From contig JAYVXB010000087.1 in NCBI GenBank assembly GCA_043785585.1, forward strand, positions 1 through 8,263: DNA of 8,263 nt, written 5' to 3'. Below the pieces are notes generated by a model. That model saw only the letters and a program-made list of their open reading frames with translations. It had not been told where the DNA came from and searched no databases. Numbering within the stretch: position 1 is the first letter of the stretch; every line of letters begins with the position of its first letter. Positions 5,671-8,263 of this stretch are shown in pieces. The position numbers and the translations under genes were made by a program. This stretch comes from JBBQXV01 sp043785585 (GTDB lineage: Bacteria > Myxococcota_A > Polyangia > Polyangiales > Polyangiaceae).

Positions 5671-6421
5671 CAAATCTCCACGAGAGCGCGCGTGGATGCT
5701 GCGCCCGCCATCGCGACGTCCGCGTCGAACACCTGCGCGAAGTGCGGGAGCGTGCGCGCCGCGAGCTCTGGCATCGAAGGCGGCTCGACGCCCACGTCCG
5801 CGAGGGACGTGACGCCGTGGGCGGTGATGCCGCACGGGACGATCATCTTGTAGGCATCGAGCGCGGTCGTCGCGTTGATCGCGAAGCCGTGCATCGTGAC
5901 CCATCGCGACAAGCGCACGCCGATCGCGCCGACCTTCGCGACGCGCGTCGCGCCGCCGGGCTCGCGTGGATCGCCTCGCCATTCGCGCGGTGAATCGAGA
6001 TCGACCCAGACGCCGATGAGCTTCGGATCGTTCGGGATGACGCTCGCGTCGATCCCGAAGTCTTTCGCGACGCCGATCATGACGCGCGCGAGATCTTGGA
6101 CGTAGCGGCGCACGTCGCAGCGATCCGGCTTCAAGTCGAGAATGGGATACGCCACGAGCTGCCCGGGCCCGTGGTACGTGACGTCGCCGCCGCGGCCGGT
6201 CTCGAAAAAGTCGACGCCGATGCGCGCGCGCGCCGCTTCGTCGACCAGCACGTGCGTGCCGTCGGCGCCGCGCCCGAGCGTGATCACCGGCTCGTGCTCG
6301 AGCAGAAGCAGCGTGTCGCCGATTTCGCCGCGAACGCGCGCATCGACGAGCTTCTGCTGGAGCTCGTGCGTCGGTCCGTAGGCGACGCGCCCGATGTAGT
6401 GCGCGGTGACGCTTCGACGGC

Positions 6422-6425
<4 letters not shown>
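5670..6425 (-). CDS. lipB: Octanoyltransferase LipB (lipoate biosynthesis)
   Basis: LipB moves the octanoyl group from acyl carrier protein to a lysine of lipoyl domains (pyruvate and 2-oxoglutarate dehydrogenases, glycine cleavage H protein), the first step of lipoate synthesis in the cytoplasm. The 251-residue protein has the family motifs: LLEHEPVITLGRG (41-53), RGGDVTYHGPGQLVAYPI (78-95, with H85), the invariant lysine K164 in AKVGAIGVRLSRWVTMHG, and the catalytic cysteine C198 in MIVPCGI. An extra hydrophilic stretch at about 144-161 (DSPREWRGDPREPGG) sits between GVWVDL and the lysine motif and is longer than I expect for LipB. The start is the GTG at 6425, which overlaps the guaB stop as GTGA; no other start fits and the N-terminal VTAHYIGRVAYGP aligns with LipB. 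Translation is probably coupled to guaB. The partner lipA is not in view. Confidence 0.95.
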
Positions 6426-7876
<1,451 letters not shown>

Positions 7877-7881
7877 GGTCT

Positions 7882-7909
7882 CTTATAGCTGGGGTTTTCC
7901 AGCAGACAA
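7882..7909 (-). promoter_or_regulatory. Candidate guaB promoter with a palindromic spacer
   Basis: On the minus strand TTGTCT (7909-7904, 4 of 6 to the -35 consensus) is separated by 16 bp from TATAAG (7887-7882, 5 of 6 to the -10 consensus). The -10 ends 5 nt before the guaB ATG, so transcription would start at or next to the ATG. The spacer, GCTGGAAAACCCCAGC, is itself a 5-bp inverted repeat with a 6-nt centre, as expected for a repressor site or a small hairpin. The TATAAGAGACC text could instead serve as ribosome site, with the true promoter further up. Confidence 0.45.
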
Positions 7910-7920
7910 GAGAGAGAGAG
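7909..7920. repeat. (AG)6 dinucleotide run upstream of guaB
   Basis: Six AG units on the plus strand read as a CT tract on the guaB strand, 33 bp before its ATG and directly next to the candidate -35 hexamer. Dinucleotide runs change length by slippage. Here that would alter only upstream spacing. Six units is short, and no function can be claimed. Confidence 0.6.
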
Positions 7921-7926
7921 AATTCA

Positions 7927-7980
7927 CAGGAAGGTGGGAAGACGAGAAGTCCAAACCCAAAAATCCTTCCCGTCTTCCTG
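7927..7980 (-). terminator. 15-bp hairpin after the HD-GYP-type gene, probable terminator or guaB leader structure
   Basis: CAGGAAGGTGGGAAG (7927-7941) pairs with CTTCCCGTCTTCCTG (7966-7980). Thirteen pairs are Watson-Crick and the two central ones are G-T, with a 24-nt loop. On the minus strand the stem begins 5 nt after the HD-GYP-type stop codon and is followed by TGAATTCTCTCTCTC, which is pyrimidine-rich but not a clean T-run. The position fits a terminator that insulates guaB from the gene upstream. Confidence 0.55.
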
Positions 7981-7985
7981 TTCAA

Positions 7986-8263
7986 TCAATCTGGGATCGT
8001 CTCGCCCTTGGCGATCTGCTCCTCGCGGAACTCGTCGAGCCCTTCCGTGAAGTTCGCGGCGACCTCGGGATCGAACTGCGTCCCCGAGCAGCGCTCGATC
8101 TCTCCGACCGCGACCTCGTGCGGGAGCGCGCGCCGGTACGCGCGATCGCTCGTCATCGCGTCGTACGTGTCGGCGACCGCGATGATCCGCGCGATGAGCG
8201 GCACGTCGTTCCCCTTGAGCTGCAGCGGGTAGCAGCGACCGTCCCACCGCTCGTGGTGCAGGT
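7986..8263 (-). CDS. HD-GYP-type (cyclic-di-GMP phosphodiesterase family) protein, 5' end beyond the window
   Basis: Only the last 91 residues are present. They match the C-terminal part of an HD-GYP domain: LHHERWDGRCYP, LKGNDVPLIARIIAVADTYD, AMTSDRAYRRALP, then SGTQFDPEVAANF and a short tail ending at the TGA at 7986. HD-GYP enzymes hydrolyse cyclic di-GMP, and many bind a di- or tri-iron centre through the HD residues, which lie outside the window. The name-giving GYP triplet reads CYP here: TGC in place of GGC, one base different. The second histidine pair and the DxxDAMTSDR region are intact, so the fold should hold. Whether it is a phosphodiesterase or a degenerate sensor cannot be judged from this fragment. 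Any N-terminal receiver or sensory domain is not visible. Confidence 0.9.
   Translation of the reverse strand, partial: LHHERWDGRCYPLQLKGNDVPLIARIIAVADTYDAMTSDRAYRRALPHEVAVGEIERCSGTQFDPEVAANFTEGLDEFREEQIAKGETIPD

Overview
The window is high-GC bacterial DNA (G/C strongly preferred at third codon positions). It carries the gene style of the Myxococcota/Deltaproteobacteria: an NtrC-type response regulator, an HD-GYP-type protein, an MCE protein with an outer-membrane-like C-terminal domain, and palindromic intergenic repeats. A Polyangiales-like myxobacterium is my best guess; nothing here fixes the taxon. There are eight genes, two of them cut by the window edges. No tRNA, rRNA, CRISPR array, transposase or phage gene is visible.

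Left part (1-1477, minus strand). A FliA/WhiG-family sigma factor is followed by an NtrC-type response regulator, with a GTGA start/stop overlap that implies one transcript and coupled translation. The sigma factor appears to lack region 3, and no flagellar gene is in view. An AT-rich island with an 11-bp-spaced direct repeat lies upstream of it and is the likely control region.

Middle (1478-4784, minus strand). A membrane-anchored M23 (LytM/MepM-like) peptidoglycan endopeptidase is followed by an MCE (MlaD-type) lipid-transport protein. The MCE protein ends in a beta-rich domain that may sit in the outer membrane. The two could work together: one opens the wall and the other carries lipid across the periplasm. 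The peptidase has a 21-bp tandem repeat encoding a cytoplasmic APQVVAE array. Hairpins lie between the two genes and after the MCE gene.

Centre right (4785-5670). A soluble TPR protein is the only plus-strand gene; it diverges from the peptidase and converges on lipB. The convergent gap is filled by a repeat element: a degenerate 52-bp tandem duplication that reaches back into the TPR gene, and a long inverted repeat whose right arm begins at the lipB stop codon.

Right part (5670-8263, minus strand). guaB (IMP dehydrogenase) and lipB (octanoyltransferase) form a GTGA-overlapping pair. guaB has a candidate promoter whose -35/-10 spacer is exactly an inverted repeat, only 5 nt from the ATG. 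Upstream is the 3' end of an HD-GYP-type gene whose signature reads CYP instead of GYP, followed by a 15-bp hairpin.

The housekeeping genes (guaB, lipB) are ordinary. The parts most worth following are the region-3-less sigma factor with its coupled activator, the M23-MCE-barrel pair, and the repeat element.
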